From Mesostigma viride (taxonomy: Eukaryota; Streptophyta; Mesostigmatophyceae; Mesostigmatales; Mesostigmataceae): a stretch of DNA of 64,000 nt. Location of the stretch: contig RPFO01000467.1 in assembly GCA_009746045.1 (NCBI GenBank), positions 1 to 64,000 of the forward strand, written 5' to 3'. Shown in pieces: positions 21,673-54,496 of this stretch (positions within the stretch are counted from its first letter, which is position 1; each line of letters starts with the position of its first letter). The notes beneath the pieces are model-generated. The model saw only the letters and a list, made by a program, of their open reading frames with translations. It had not been told where the DNA came from and made no database searches. Made by a program: the position numbers and the translations under genes.

Positions 21673-22009
21673 CACTTTTGGCCGACGTGCAGGGCCCGCC
21701 AGCGGGGGAGAGTCCGGAAGAGAAGAGAGCAAAGGAGGAGTATATACTCAATTGAGCATAAACTTAAGCGGAAAGGGGCCGTTGCCGAAGTGATCCCGTT
21801 CAATGGATGTGGAAGGGGTGGTTGTTGGAGAACGAGGAGGGGTTCGATGCGTGGGAGGGAGACTGTGGTGCGGGGGCTGGAGAAGTCGGCCCGTTCAGTT
21901 ACCACAAAAGACGGTTATCCAACCAAAGGACAGTTGATCCTGGATGATCGACTGCATGGGAGCTCGCGCCGCCCCTAGCAGATCATGATAGGAGTCTGAC
22001 GGACGCCAT

Positions 22010-22990
22010 CAAGCAGTCAAACGAGTTGCGGAAGAAGCACATGCTGGTTCCGGCCGGCGGCATTGATGATGGAGTGGATACTGCCATGCATCTCGACCAA
22101 TGTGCGTGTTTTGACACGTATGTAACCTGTTCCAAATGCCGGAACTTCTACGCCATCGGACCGCCACGGTCCGCCATTGCAAGGGGCTCGCTCTGGCTGG
22201 ATGGCTTGTGGGTGCTGGCTGCGGCCTGACGAAGCCAAAGTGCGTGGTACCCGTGTACCGCCCGGGTACGCGTGGCAGCTAGGTTCTGGCCGTCGACTGG
22301 CCGGATCCCAAGCTGTACGATGAATGGCTGGAATCAAACCAGTCGTTCAGGTCAATGATCAAGGATGTCACGAGGGAGGAGAGCGCCCGTGAAGATTGTC
22401 CAGCGGTTCGCCTACTTTCGGTCTCCAACCGAGGGGAGGAGGCGAGGAGCCTGCTGAAGACTGGCCGATCCTTGCAGGGTATGACCAAAGCCTGCCGGTG
22501 CCCAGGACTTCATCACCCAGGATCTGTATCCATCAGACTCAGTGGCCAGAATCGATCGCAGATCGTGTGATGGAGCTGACGAATCGAAGTCCGCGTTGGC
22601 CCGGTTTCGAACGCGTCCGCTGTAGCCGGCTGCGAGGGTCGCTTTCCTGAGAACTGCCGGGCTTGCATGTTCAGTCGCGCAAATATTCGCCATGTTGGAC
22701 GGCAACCACTACACGCAGATGTTGAAGTCCGTCATTTTCGAAGGGTCTGACTGACGAGCCGGTGAGGAGCGCGCAATCGCAGAAGAGATTACAGGCACCG
22801 GAAGCGGGAAATTCATGAAGACCAGGGAGCAGGCGTTACTACGAGAAGTGGCGTCGCTTGGTGAGGGAGCCGGAGGCGTTCAAGTACACGAATGTGGAAC
22901 TGCCGCCGCCGATCTTGTTTTTCAAGGGGTGGGAAGTGGAAGGGGAAGCGCTCACTGTCCCGCGCATGGAGGAGATGGGGACGCCACAGG
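22010..22990 (+). pseudogene. Decayed unknown protein, fragments in several frames
   Basis: Coding-like islands without a continuous frame: LTDAIKQSNELRKKHMLVP with a CACFDTYVTCSKC cysteine cluster (about 21997-22140), KLYDEWLESNQSFRSMIKDV (about 22311-22370), MLDGNHYTQMLKSVIFEG (about 22690-22750) and YEKWRRLVREPEAFKYTNVE (about 22837-22900). The last is cut at 22991 by a palindromic element. The order and style suggest one former long protein, perhaps from a mobile element, but no family was recognised. Confidence 0.4.
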
Positions 22991-22991
22991 A

Positions 22992-23141
22992 GTTAGGTTA
23001 ATATTGTGCGGAAACCTTTTGCCACTTCGGGCGCTTCTCAGGTTCCGCACAATATTACCGGCGAGTGGTTATCGCCGGTAATATTGTGCGGAACCTGAGA
23101 AGCCCAAGTGGCAAAAGGTTTCCGCACAATATTAAACTAAC
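22992..23141. repeat. Nested palindromic element, copy 1
   Basis: Nearly perfect palindrome of ~138 bp core (22998-23135). Each half is itself an inverted repeat: AATATTGTGCGGAAACC at the outside and GGTTCCGCACAATATT inside, so ATTGTGCGGAA occurs four times in alternating orientation. Inserted within a decayed coding region. Lacks any coding capacity, like a miniature fold-back element. Confidence 0.9.
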
Positions 23142-23145
23142 TAAG

Positions 23146-23215
23146 ACCTGGATCCTTGCGGGGCGCAGGTTCGAATCCACTCGGAAGCGGATTAATTGGG
23201 GAATAATTCGTTCCG
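23146..23215 (+). other. tRNA-like B-box fragment between palindromes
   Basis: GGGGCGCAGGTTCGAATCC around 23158-23177 has a perfect polymerase III B box (GGTTCGAATCC) in a T-arm-like setting. No matching acceptor stem, anticodon arm or A box was found around it, so it is more likely a tRNA-derived SINE fragment than a tRNA gene. Confidence 0.4.
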
Positions 23216-23376
23216 ATTTGGCACCCGGCTCTAATCATATGCGCACCAAGAAGATCCTCATATTCAATCATATTCATATCGATATTTGCGCGAACCGGCG
23301 CTCATATTCGATCATATTCATATCTACGGGTGTTCCGAGCCTAGCGATTCGTCCTCGCCCCAAGAGGCTAGGTTTT

Positions 23377-23526
23377 AGTTAGGTTAATATTGTGCGGAAA
23401 CCTTTTGCCACTTGGGCTTCTCAGGTTCCGCACAATATTACCGGCGAGTGGTTATCGCCGGTAATATTGTGCGGAACCTGAGAAGCCCAAGTGGCAAAAG
23501 GTTTCCGCACAATATTAACCTAACTA
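23377..23526. repeat. Nested palindromic element, copy 2
   Basis: Second copy of the element at 22992-23141, here symmetric to the outer ends: TTAGTTAGGTTAATATTG ... CAATATTAACCTAACTA. The interior differs from copy 1 by only a few bases, so both insertions are recent or have been kept alike by conversion. Confidence 0.9.
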
Positions 23527-23779
23527 CAGGTAGGTACCTGGGTTCATGGTTTACGCGCGCAGCTAGTAGGTATGGATTTCGTCTCGTGCGTTCACCAGTC
23601 TGGATGAAAAGTCTGGATGAAAAGTCTGTCGCGAGGGAAGTTGCGTACGCTCTTCATGTCTCTCAATGATGATTATGTCGTACATATCTCGTGTTCTGCA
23701 TGCATGGCTGACCCTGTTGTGGCATGCATGCAGGGGAGAGATGCGCACCGTCGGGTAGCGGTAGCTATGATTTAGGGGG

Positions 23780-24147
23780 CCCTGCATGATTAATGCCGCG
23801 GACGAAGCCCTTGCGAAGAAGACGAGGGGGACCGCGCTTTTGGAAGTGCACACGTACTACAAGATGCACAATTGAAGAATTCGTGGGGAAAGCCTTGCAC
23901 ACCTACTATTGACGACAAGCAAGTCATATGGCAGCTCATCCACGGCGTCGTAGGCAAGCCGGAGAAGCTCATCGTCCGCAAGCAGGGGGATAACGACGGC
24001 GCGGATGACACAGGAGAGGCGAAGCTGGTTGGGGGCGTCGTTCAGACGGGTGGGTTGACGAATTCTGCGAATAACCGTCTCGGTGACTTCATCTGTGCTG
24101 TGAAAGACCACGACAAGGGCCAGCCGATTGCGGACAGTGCCGGGTGA
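23780..24147 (+). pseudogene. Decayed unknown coding islands
   Basis: Two coding-looking frames: INAADEALAKKTRG...VHTYYKMHN ending in a stop near 23873, then WGKPCTPTIDDKQVIWQLIH...AVKDHDKGQPIADSAG to the stop at 24147. They could continue the broken protein to the left of the palindromes. No domain recognised. Confidence 0.35.
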
Positions 24148-24458
24148 AGGAACTGGTGGACTTTGTAGACATGATGGCCGCGGGTGAAGGTGCATGGACG
24201 GGGACGGGATCGAGGGTGGTGAGAATGGGGGGAAGCGTCGGACAGGAAGGGTGGCGGGATATCGCCCATTTCGAGTTCTGGCCGTCTTAGTATCATCAAA
24301 AACGTGAAGGCCAAACACGTTCCTCCACAGTGCTTGCATGACCTGGTGTCAATGACGAAGGTATTCCTGGAGGTGCTGGCGCTGCTGATGCCATCTCTTT
24401 TTGATCCACAAAATCAAGAAGGGTACATAGTAACCCCAATCTAGAGCAACTTGGCTGG
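24148..24458. other. No gene seen
   Basis: No repeat or coding signal could be supported. Confidence 0.3.
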
Positions 24459-26171
24459 ATGCCCAAATCGGGTGAATATGTGAGATCAGATGTGCCAAGC
24501 CTGTCGACACCGTCGCTCGTGCAGCCAAGGCGGTGCTGCCCGCACAGGGGGGGCGGTTCCCGGGCTAAAAATGCTTCAAACAACAGATTTGCGCAGGACT
24601 CATGCAGCCATAAGATGACGCACTGGGAGGTCCTGACCGCGCCCGAACAGCCGACCCCGGTGATCAAGGAAGGGCAGGGAGAACACAAGGGGGCCGACAA
24701 GGCAAACAAGGACGCGCAGTCCGTGCGCGCGAAGGGTGCAGGAAGAGGGCGCCATAAAAGGAAGAAGGCGCAAGTGCAGGAAGAGGGTGCGCGGCTGGGG
24801 CCCGGTGGACAAGCTCGCGTTTGGGTCGGATACGTTCGCTGCGCAGATCGAGCGGGAAGCTCCGTGGACCTCGGCCCATGCAGGATGACAGGAGTGGGCC
24901 CAACGGGACTTCCGATTTGTGCTCAAGTCTTTCGCATGAGAGGCGGAGGACGGCGCGATCCGCTTGGCATTGCAATGGCAGAGCTCATCAAGAACGCCAT
25001 GGAGGAGAAGGAAATGGTGGCTGGTCCTGATAAGGGACAGTATACAGGTCTTGGCTTTCGAGTGCTGCGTTTGTCCCTCCAGCCAGACCTGTGGGACGAG
25101 GAGGCCTTGGTAAAAGGCGAAGAGGGTGGGTGCGTGAAGGCCGGGCGTGAGTGGGAGAAGGCGAAGGAATGTGGCGACTTCAGGAAGCTACACTGTATAG
25201 ACACCATGACGGCCTTCGAAGGCCATCCTGTGATGTTTGTTGCAGATTGCAGAAGGATGTGGACGGGTTTCGCGGTTCCTAGTTGCCCTGTTTGCAAGCG
25301 GGGGAGGGCAGGAAGGCAGTCTTCTAAACTCGGGCGACGGCCGCTCGGGTATGGAAATTGCGAGTCATGGCCAGAAGATCGATCGCTGGATGCACATGCC
25401 TGCGGCAGCCAACTCTCAGGCGCCGGCGGGGGAACGCAAGTCGGAAGATTAGGCCAAGGTCAGTGTCGAAGCAAGCGGCTTGTGGGACCGATCACGTATA
25501 CCCACCCACCGGACGAGATCCACGAGGGTGCTCAGGAGCCTGGCGGTGGCGAGTCGAAGAGGGGGGAGGGCAGCCAGGAGGGCAGCCAAGAGGGCAGCCA
25601 GGAGGGCAGCGAGGAGGGCACTGGCGGATTGAGGGCAAGGCCGGGCGGGCGGCGGGTTGAAGGGGGCAGAGGGCGGCAGGTCAACGGCCGGGAAAAATGG
25701 CGGCGGGTCGAAAGGATCAAGGGAGGGCGTCCGATTGGGGGGCGGCATCGGCAGGTCGGAGGGGGAAGAGGGGGGCGGTTGGAAGGGGGGGCAGGGCGCC
25801 CAGGAGGGCGGCAACAGCGGGTCGAAGGCCCGGGGGCGGGCATCGGCGCCGGCGGGTGGAATGGGCAAGAGGAGGGCGTAGGCGCTGGCAGGTGGAAGGG
25901 GCAAGAGGGCGGCGGGCCAGAGTGGCCAGGGAAGGGCGTTCAGGAGGGAGGAAGTTCGCTGGTGGGTCGAGGGGAGGGGAGGGCGGGTTTGGGGGAGGGG
26001 TGTTCAGCTAGAAGGGGGTTCAAGCTCATGGAAAAAGTGGCGAAGATGCAAGTTTCTCTCACCGGCGAGGCCATCACTGGGACGCTCAGGAGGCGAAGTG
26101 GGAGAGCAAGCTTGAACAAGGGTGATTGCCAACCTCTGCTATCATGCACTGGTACGTACGTCAAACTGTGA
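24459..26171 (+). other. Long GC-rich open frame, function not recognised
   Basis: A 570-codon plus-strand frame from ATG 24459. The first ~330 residues are of mixed composition (for example GQYTGLGFRVLRLSLQPDLW, RKLHCIDTMTAFEGHPVMFV near residues 190-265). The rest is a Gly/Arg/Glu/Gln low-complexity tail produced by GGAGGGCAGCCA and GGCGGGTCGAAG-type repeats (25560-26000). Opposite-strand frames are equally open in the repeat. The first half may be a genuine old gene fragment; the call stays open. Confidence 0.3.
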
Positions 26172-27957
26172 TGAGGGAAGCGCATGAGGTTAAACTTTTT
26201 TAGATATCTGCCTTCATCAGTGTTTTCCGCAGTTATACGCGTGGATTAATTAATTATCTTTTTTTATCCGTGTTTGCAAGACCAGTTAGGAATGGATGGG
26301 GAACATATTCATTCCTCGGTTCATTCCGTTCCAATGGTCGCGGATAAGATAACAGCAGGCTCGAGCTAGCATGGTCCGGATTCTTCCAGATTTGTGCATG
26401 GCCTGCGCTGGTTGTCTCTATGACATAATGGTATATAACTTATCGTACGAATGTGCATTTCTCCGGCTTCAATCGGTTGTCCCCATCCCACGGCCCACAG
26501 ATGATGAGGTACTGAAAAAGAGTCTGCCAGAGGATCCTGCGACCTCTTCGCAAGATCATGAGCCAGAAGATGAGTCGGATGAGGAAGAACTGGAAACGCA
26601 AGTCCGTAGCAGGCGCAGCAAGTGCATGGCCAAAGGCTTGGCAAGTGCCACCTCCAAGTCGGCAACGGGAAATGAACTCCAAGTTGGCAACGGGTACTAG
26701 GCCAGCCTTGGTTGACAGTCTGAGCCGCTTCAAAGTCCGAAAGGATGCCCAGCATCGTTTTTTTAATTCCATTTAGGGAGAACGCCGGCTTGCAAGTCAG
26801 CGACTTCAAGAAACCCAATATTCAGTACTGGAGGGAGTGTCCAGGCTGTTTAAATTCTCCAGCATGCTGAGCAATAGGACCGGGATGCCACACCTTCGAT
26901 CCCGAAGAGACGTTGATCGGCCGGTAGAGACCTTGGTCCTGGTGGTGCATGACAAGGTTGTCAGTTAGTTTCCAAGCTGAGGCATTTTGAATTTTGGCCC
27001 AAAGGATGCAATGAAGAGGGAACCTGGGTTGAGTATTCCACCAATAGGGATCCCCGATATATGGGTTCTTATTCATTCAAGGTTCGTAGAACTCAGCAAC
27101 TAACAGCTGAAGACCTTAGGTCTGTGTCACTTGGCGTTGGGGTGTCATATGGCTTGCCTTCGTCCAAAATATTGACGAAAATGCACTCAAGAACACAACA
27201 ATCGTAGTTCGTACTAAAATAAATAAACGTAACATGTCTGCCACAAAGGCGCTCGCCAGTTGATCGCACATGCATCACTGTTGCCATTATCCTCGATGGC
27301 ATTGCACCTATGTAGTTCCATCGCCGCTCACTGCTGCCCATCACTCAAGTGGTCGCCGATCCGGGCCTTGCTTGTGAGGATGACGCAGTGGCAATGTGAA
27401 CTGAATACACATTACCCAAGTTTTTTACTCAGCAGCTCATGAGTGAGCTCTGGATCAGCCCGCCCACCACTTTGCTTCATGATCTGTGTGCAATCCGACA
27501 CAGACATGCGAACAGAGCAGCGATGGCAGCGTTAGAGGAAGGGCCAACGAGAAAAACATGTATGAAGAGTTTGATGTGGGGCAGCAGGGATTACTGGCAA
27601 ATAAGTCTGCTGAGAAAAAATTTTCCGAGGATGTTATATTTGGCATCTTTCAACGGCCAACCACACCACATTCATGGACATCGTAACGATCATACTGGTT
27701 TGACGGAAAGAGCATGCACTCCCCGAGATATTTTACATGTACTTCAGGTATAGACAGAACCACTTTCAGAAGTAGCCGGAAAGCAGTGTGAACTATCAAG
27801 GAGACAACCAGCGCAGGCCAGAAATCGGGAGAATCCGGACCATGGTAGCTCGAGCCTGCGTTTATCTTTTCCGCGTGTTTTAAGTCGTTCAGGATGATGA
27901 ATATGAATGGAGATGGAAATGTGTAGCCTTGTGCATTGAAATTATGGCTGGCTTACG
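26172..27957. other. No supported gene; coding-like scraps
   Basis: Short frames without recognisable domains. The piece around 26890-26970 reads like a translated scrap in the plus strand (FDPEETLIGRPVETLVLVVH), but no frame extends far enough to call a gene. Confidence 0.3.
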
Positions 27958-28107
27958 TGGTGCCCACAACCCTGTAACTAGGACCTAGATAGCATACACC
28001 ATCCATTCCATCCCATGTTTCCCTCCCACTGAGGACTTTGCCGACGTGACGCAGTCACGTGTCTATAAATTAATTAATTAATTAATTAATTAATTAATTA
28101 ATTTTAC
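27958..28107 (+). mobile_element. LINE family A 3' end with (TTAA)n tail
   Basis: Solo 3' end of family A (CCTGTAACTAGGACCTAGATAG... through CGCAGTCACGTGTCTAT) followed by a long AATTAATTAATT tail to 28102. Very strong 5' truncation. Confidence 0.9.
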
Positions 28108-28811
28108 GTGTAGAGCGACTTGATGACCTAGACGGTGGGGCCGGAAACAGCTTGCTTGATCAGGGCGTGTGTTTCGAGCCTAACTGGCCGGGAGTCGGTC
28201 TAGTGGTGAGCACCATTGCTGTGATCGCTCTCCCACCATTTATGAGGAAATACCCGCAAATGGAAAACCAGTAAAAAGGTCTAGCGAGTCATTACGTCAG
28301 CCATGCCATGTTTCCAAACGTCCAAGGACTGCACACGGTGCAAAGTATATCTGTGAAGAGAAAATAATAGTAAAACACTACTAAACAATTATATTGTCTC
28401 TAATATTACATCTCTATATAGTATTACGCACTGTGAGACGAATGGTGACCTCTTATGCTTACCAAGTCAAAGACAGCCAGCATGGCCCCTAGCTAGAGTT
28501 ACACTGTCGCACTAATTGACATGGACAACGTAGATATAACAGATCCGGCAATGTGGAGGTCGGCAGAGACGCAGACACAACACCAAGAACGCAGGTGGTG
28601 TCAATGCCTGGCCACGGTGACGCCCGGGTGGTTCCCAGGTGACAAGGCCCAGGAGACTGTGATCCGTAAACGCTTCGCAAAGGTGGCCCCCGGGCGTTTG
28701 GGGTCACTTTCCGAAAAAATAAGTGTCACAAGGTCACAGCAGCGCGCTGCTGCTCACTATCGCATGGCAAGACAAGCACTTATCCAGGCTAGCTAGAGCA
28801 TGGCCACGCAC
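28108..28811. other. No gene seen; last GatB exon not found here
   Basis: Expected position for the final exon of the minus-strand GatB gene, but no sequence for the usual short C-terminal helix was seen. A GTCGGTCTAGTGGTGAGCAC block at 28195 resembles a polymerase III A box. Confidence 0.4.
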
Positions 28812-49729
<20,918 letters not shown>

Positions 49730-50663
49730 TTCAGCGAGCAATTTCGTACCCTATCTACCCGAGCGGCCAGGCAGCCATTAAAGCGAATGACAGGATTTAC
49801 GCTCCGCCGATAATAAATATGTGTTATCCTCGCGAGTTTTTGCTGTCGTATATCACACCAGAAGCTGCTAGAGCAGTGGACACGTGGAGCGAGCGATACA
49901 ATTACGGCAATTAGCTAATTACGGCTCGGGAGAACTGCAGATATTCTACTTGCATGCGGCACAGGAAGAAGTAGGCCGAATGTTTATTGCTGCCTCTGCC
50001 CCTCACGCCGTGCCGGCGTGCCCCAAAGCTCGCGCGAAACTGTTGTTCACGGCAAGAGCACTTCTGAAGCTTTATAGCGTCGCACAACCTCGGAATCTGC
50101 GCGAAGGAATCGGCCTTGTTCTGCAGGCTCTGCCGCCGTGCTCCGCCGTGCTCCGCCGTGCGATTCGTGATATGCCCGCGGCGTGGCATCACCTTGAGGC
50201 TGTGGATCTCGCGTCTGTGTCACCCCGGCCGTTACGGGTGGACCCCTAGGTAATAGGCTCCTTTCTAGGCGCCCTGGTGGCCTGGTCTCCTGGCCTCGCG
50301 CACTAGCTACGCAGCATTTGCGGTGCCACGAAAGCTACCTAAAAGAGTACTGGACTACTGGACTGGTACTTTCCCAGTTTCCCTTGGTCACAGTTGGTTG
50401 ACCTACCGAAGGTTTTGCCAAGTTAAGAGCCAACAGCTCTCACCCATGCGCTGGTCGTAGGGCAATTGAGAACTGCCAACTACGAAACGTGTGTGGAATA
50501 CTTTGGATTACTTCATAGGCAGTTGGAAATTAGCATGTTGCTGTGATTACCTCGGATTGTCCCGGCTAAACGGCACGGGCCTTGTGTTTGCAGGCCCAAA
50601 CGAGCTCTTCTGATTCACCGGTATTTCAACAGGGGGGAAACGAGCCAATTTTCTGTTTAGGAC
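49730..50663. promoter_or_regulatory. Shared upstream region of two divergent genes
   Basis: The 934 bp between the GatB start (minus) and the RING gene start (plus) must hold both promoters. No TATA box could be assigned. An open plus-strand frame of 121 codons (49884-50249) lies inside, with a triple GTGCTCCGCC repeat near 50137-50160; it has no recognisable domain and could be a small gene or chance. Confidence 0.5.
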
Positions 50664-51941
50664 ATGGAGGCCGCGACAGTGAGTGGTCGTAGCGATGAGT
50701 TGGATTGCACATGGGGTGTGCAGCGATGCCGAAGCGGCACGGCCAGATCGAACGACAGGAGTGCTCATGGCGCTTCGTTGATCGCAGAACCCGCGCTAGG
50801 TAGATCCAACGATATCGCGAACGGCTCAGCTGTCGCCGGCAGTGCAGCTGCCGATGTGCATGTTCTTGGGGAAAGCCCGTCACCTGCATATCCCAGGTAA
50901 AAGACATTCTACTTCAGTCACTTCCACGCTTTTTCAACGTGTAAGTTGTTTCTTGGTTTATTTTAGTCCTTGCGCGACAATTCTTCGTGGCGGTTGTAAA
51001 AGCCGGGATGCCGCTGTTTGTTTACTCGTATCAATTCCCTGCGCGTGCACCTTCCAGGAAGCGTGCCAGGACAGCGCGGGCCACCAGTGACGGCCCATCG
51101 CAGTCGGAGCCGATTCGCTCGATGCCGAGCATCCGCGACCCACGGCGGAACCCGCCCTTTGCCCCCGAGGGGTTGAATCTTACCTGGCCTCGTCCGTCTG
51201 GTGCATCGGCCGCGGATGCGATTGACGTGGATTCTGTGTCTTCAGAGAGGGTATCGCCAGTAGCTGATGGGGCTGGCGCTGGCCTATCGGAACCGCGCGA
51301 CGCGGGCGATGCGGCCATGAGCGATGAGCAGTTTGCCCGGCAGCTGCAGAGGGAATTTGAAGAGTCAGAGCAGCAGGCGGCGCACGAGAGGTTGCGGCAA
51401 GAACTGGTGAGGACTTGGAGTGTGCGGCAAGCACCCCAGCAAGGGAGAGCTTGGAGCCCTTTTTTGTTTCTAGGGCTAGGGAAGGGACGAGGGAATCAGA
51501 GCTTCTAACGGTTGCTCTCACGAAGCCTAGTTCCTCTTCCCCTTCCTTGTTGCGCTCCCCCACCCTACCGTTATGGTTGGTTGCGCTCCCCCACCCTACC
51601 TTTGTCATTTGGTTGCACTCCCCCACCCTACCGTTATGGTTGGTTGCGCCTTGGTGGCTGTATGGGAGATAGGTTTGGAGGCCGTCCAGGTTGTAAACCA
51701 GTCAAGAAGCTCCCAGTTGAGGTGTTTTACACTCACCTGTGGGTTTGCCTGTCTGTCGCTTAGCCTGCTTTTGTGTTTGCGTATCTGTGCCTTAGCCTAC
51801 TTGTGTGTTTGCCTGTCTGTGCCCTTGCCTGCTTGTGGGCTTGCCTGCCTGTGCCTTAGCCTGCCTTTGTGCCTGGCTCTTTCATCGACTCGACCGATCT
51901 CTGCCCCCATCTATTCCCTTGCTATATCTACCCACCACACA

Positions 51942-51996
<55 letters not shown>

Positions 51997-54465
51997 ACAT
52001 TTCTTGTGTTTTGGTGGTTGTCCATGCTGTTGCTGTTGTCAAAGCTTCCTGATGTTGTTGCTGTTGCTTTTGCTGTTGTGGGTTGTTGTTGTTGCTGTGT
52101 ATGCTGTGACTGCTGCTGTTGACAGAGGTCATGTCGCTCATGTTGCTTTTGCGTTTGCTGTTGCTGTTGCTGTTGCTTGTCCTGGTGTGGCGGCGGCTGT
52201 TGATGGCGGCGCCGTTGCTGATGTTGCGGCTGCAAGCAGCAAGACCGCGAGATAGCGGCACGTCTCTTCCGCCAGATGCAAGAAGAAACCTTGGCTAGAG
52301 CAGGCCACGGCGGGGGCAGGGGTGGGGCCGAGGGGCATGCGTGGGATGACGAGCGGGGCGGTGGCTTGGACGAGGAGAGGGGGCGCGGCCTGTGGGGCAC
52401 TTTGGGGGGGCCCCGTGGTAGAGATGCGGAGCCTGGTGGCCGCCGTGCAGATGCCAGCAGCAGGGGGGATGGCAGTGGCAGAGCGGAGGCAGCTGGTCGA
52501 GCGGCTGCCAGTGGTCGGGCGGATGCGGGGGGGATGGCAGATGCTAGTGGTTACCCGGATGGTGCAACGGGCGGGTATGAAGATGAGGACCAGGGGCGCT
52601 CCCGAGAGGTAGGCTTTGTTTCTTCTCATGGTATGGGGGGAGTTTGGGGGGAAGGTGGGACCGCTGTTTGGTTTTGGCAAGCTCAAGCATCCGTTTTTGG
52701 TGCCGTTTACGTGGGCTTGTTTTGTCCTTTGTCTTGCTTGAAGTTCTGACATCTGTGCTTCTACCGTGTCATGGCAACGTTGCTTGATCTCCTTTGCTCG
52801 TCCCGTGTTTGTCAAAAGGGCTTGAAACAGTTGGCAGATAGCTCCAGCGATGATTGTGATTGTGATGCTTCCATCTAACCGTGTAACCATCATCATGCGT
52901 TTGCGGTAGTTTTTTTATTGCCCCGTGACTTACCAACATGCGCACACGTTGATTTGGGTTCATTCATCAGTGCATGAAGTCACCAATGAAAGAGTCAACG
53001 GTTGGCCTCATTATCTCATCCAAACCTATTTATACTATGGATTGTATGGTATCATCCAAACCTATTATACTATGGATTGTATGGTATCATCCAAGCCAAA
53101 TATACTATGGATTGTGTGGTATCATCCAAACCTATTATACTATGGATTGTATGGTATCATCCAAACCTATCATACTATGGATTGTATGGTTTCATCCAAA
53201 GCTCAGAAGATTGTATGCGTGTGGAGCATTGACGGTGTGTCTCGAGTCAACACCGCGGACATTCTGTCTCGGATGAACCACGAGGACAGATGATCTTGAA
53301 TGATCAACACGGGCAGTGTGTCTCGAATGAACAGCACGGACATTGTTTGAACCTTTGTTCCCAATTCTTTCTCGCTCAAACCATTGAATGATCAATTCTC
53401 GCACACAACCCCAGGACGCGGCCGAAGGCAGGGAACGCCGCCAACGCCCCGGCCGGCCCGCGCGCGAGAGCCGCCGCTATGAGGCCAGGTCGGCGGGTGG
53501 CAGGGGCGGACCGCGCCAAAGGGGAGACGCCGGCGGCAGCGGCAGTGGCGACGGCGCCAGTGGCGCCATGGGCTTGGCGAGCATGATTCCCCCCTTGTTT
53601 CCCGCGGGATGGGGGCCGCCACCACGCGGGGGCCACCACTCTCGTGCGGTATGTTTGGCAAACCCGTAGGCTTAGGGTAAGTGGTAGGCTGCTACAAAGG
53701 GAGCGTGTCGTTCCCATCATGGTAATAAGGTGTAGCTTTCCCCAGTCGTATTCCATTAAGGTCATGTGCCGGCAGTCTATATGTAAATCCTGTGTAATCC
53801 CATTATGGTCCTCCATTGATATCCTTAGTCATGGTCCTCAGTAGAATGGTGGTCAGTCGCTGTCCTTAGTGTGGCAGCCCTGTATGGTATGGGCGTGACA
53901 TCGTGCTAGTGTTAGGCATGCCTATGACCATTGTGTACACGGCGGTTGTAGTCCTGATGGTTTTTGCCTTTGGAAATTCGCCTACGGCCTCGCAAGACAA
54001 CCCCTTTGGGATGGTAGATAAGCCTAATTGAGTGACAGGTTTTAGTAGATAGGCCCTTATGTCGTGGTTTGTGTTGTGAAAATGTTAGCATGAGAGAATG
54101 GGTTGGCGACATGCATCTGCACTCGCATGTGCCTTGGGTGTAGCTGACGACGCATGTAGGGGCAGTCTGTACTCACTTCAGTTTGCGCACTGTGCTCTTG
54201 AACCTGCGCCGTGTTCCTTGCGCCTGTGTCGGGCGTTGCAGTACAACATGCTGGCGGCGCTGGTGGCGGGCAACCGTGCTCTGGACAGGTGAGTGCGTGC
54301 CCTGCGCATCTGCGCAAAGGGACGCAATGAGAAGGAAAAGCAACAGGAGGAGAATGGGAAGCACATATCCACAGCAACACACATCCACAGCGACCTGCTT
54401 TTTGTGCAGCTGCTGGCCTTTTGACGCTATTTAGCGTTTGTTTTGTTGAAGTAAAGGCAGGCAGT

Positions 54466-54496
<31 letters not shown>

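Noticed and set aside
53025-53205. Shared origin of the two 35-bp arrays (GatB intron and RING intron)
   Set aside because: Equal period but no sequence similarity between units.
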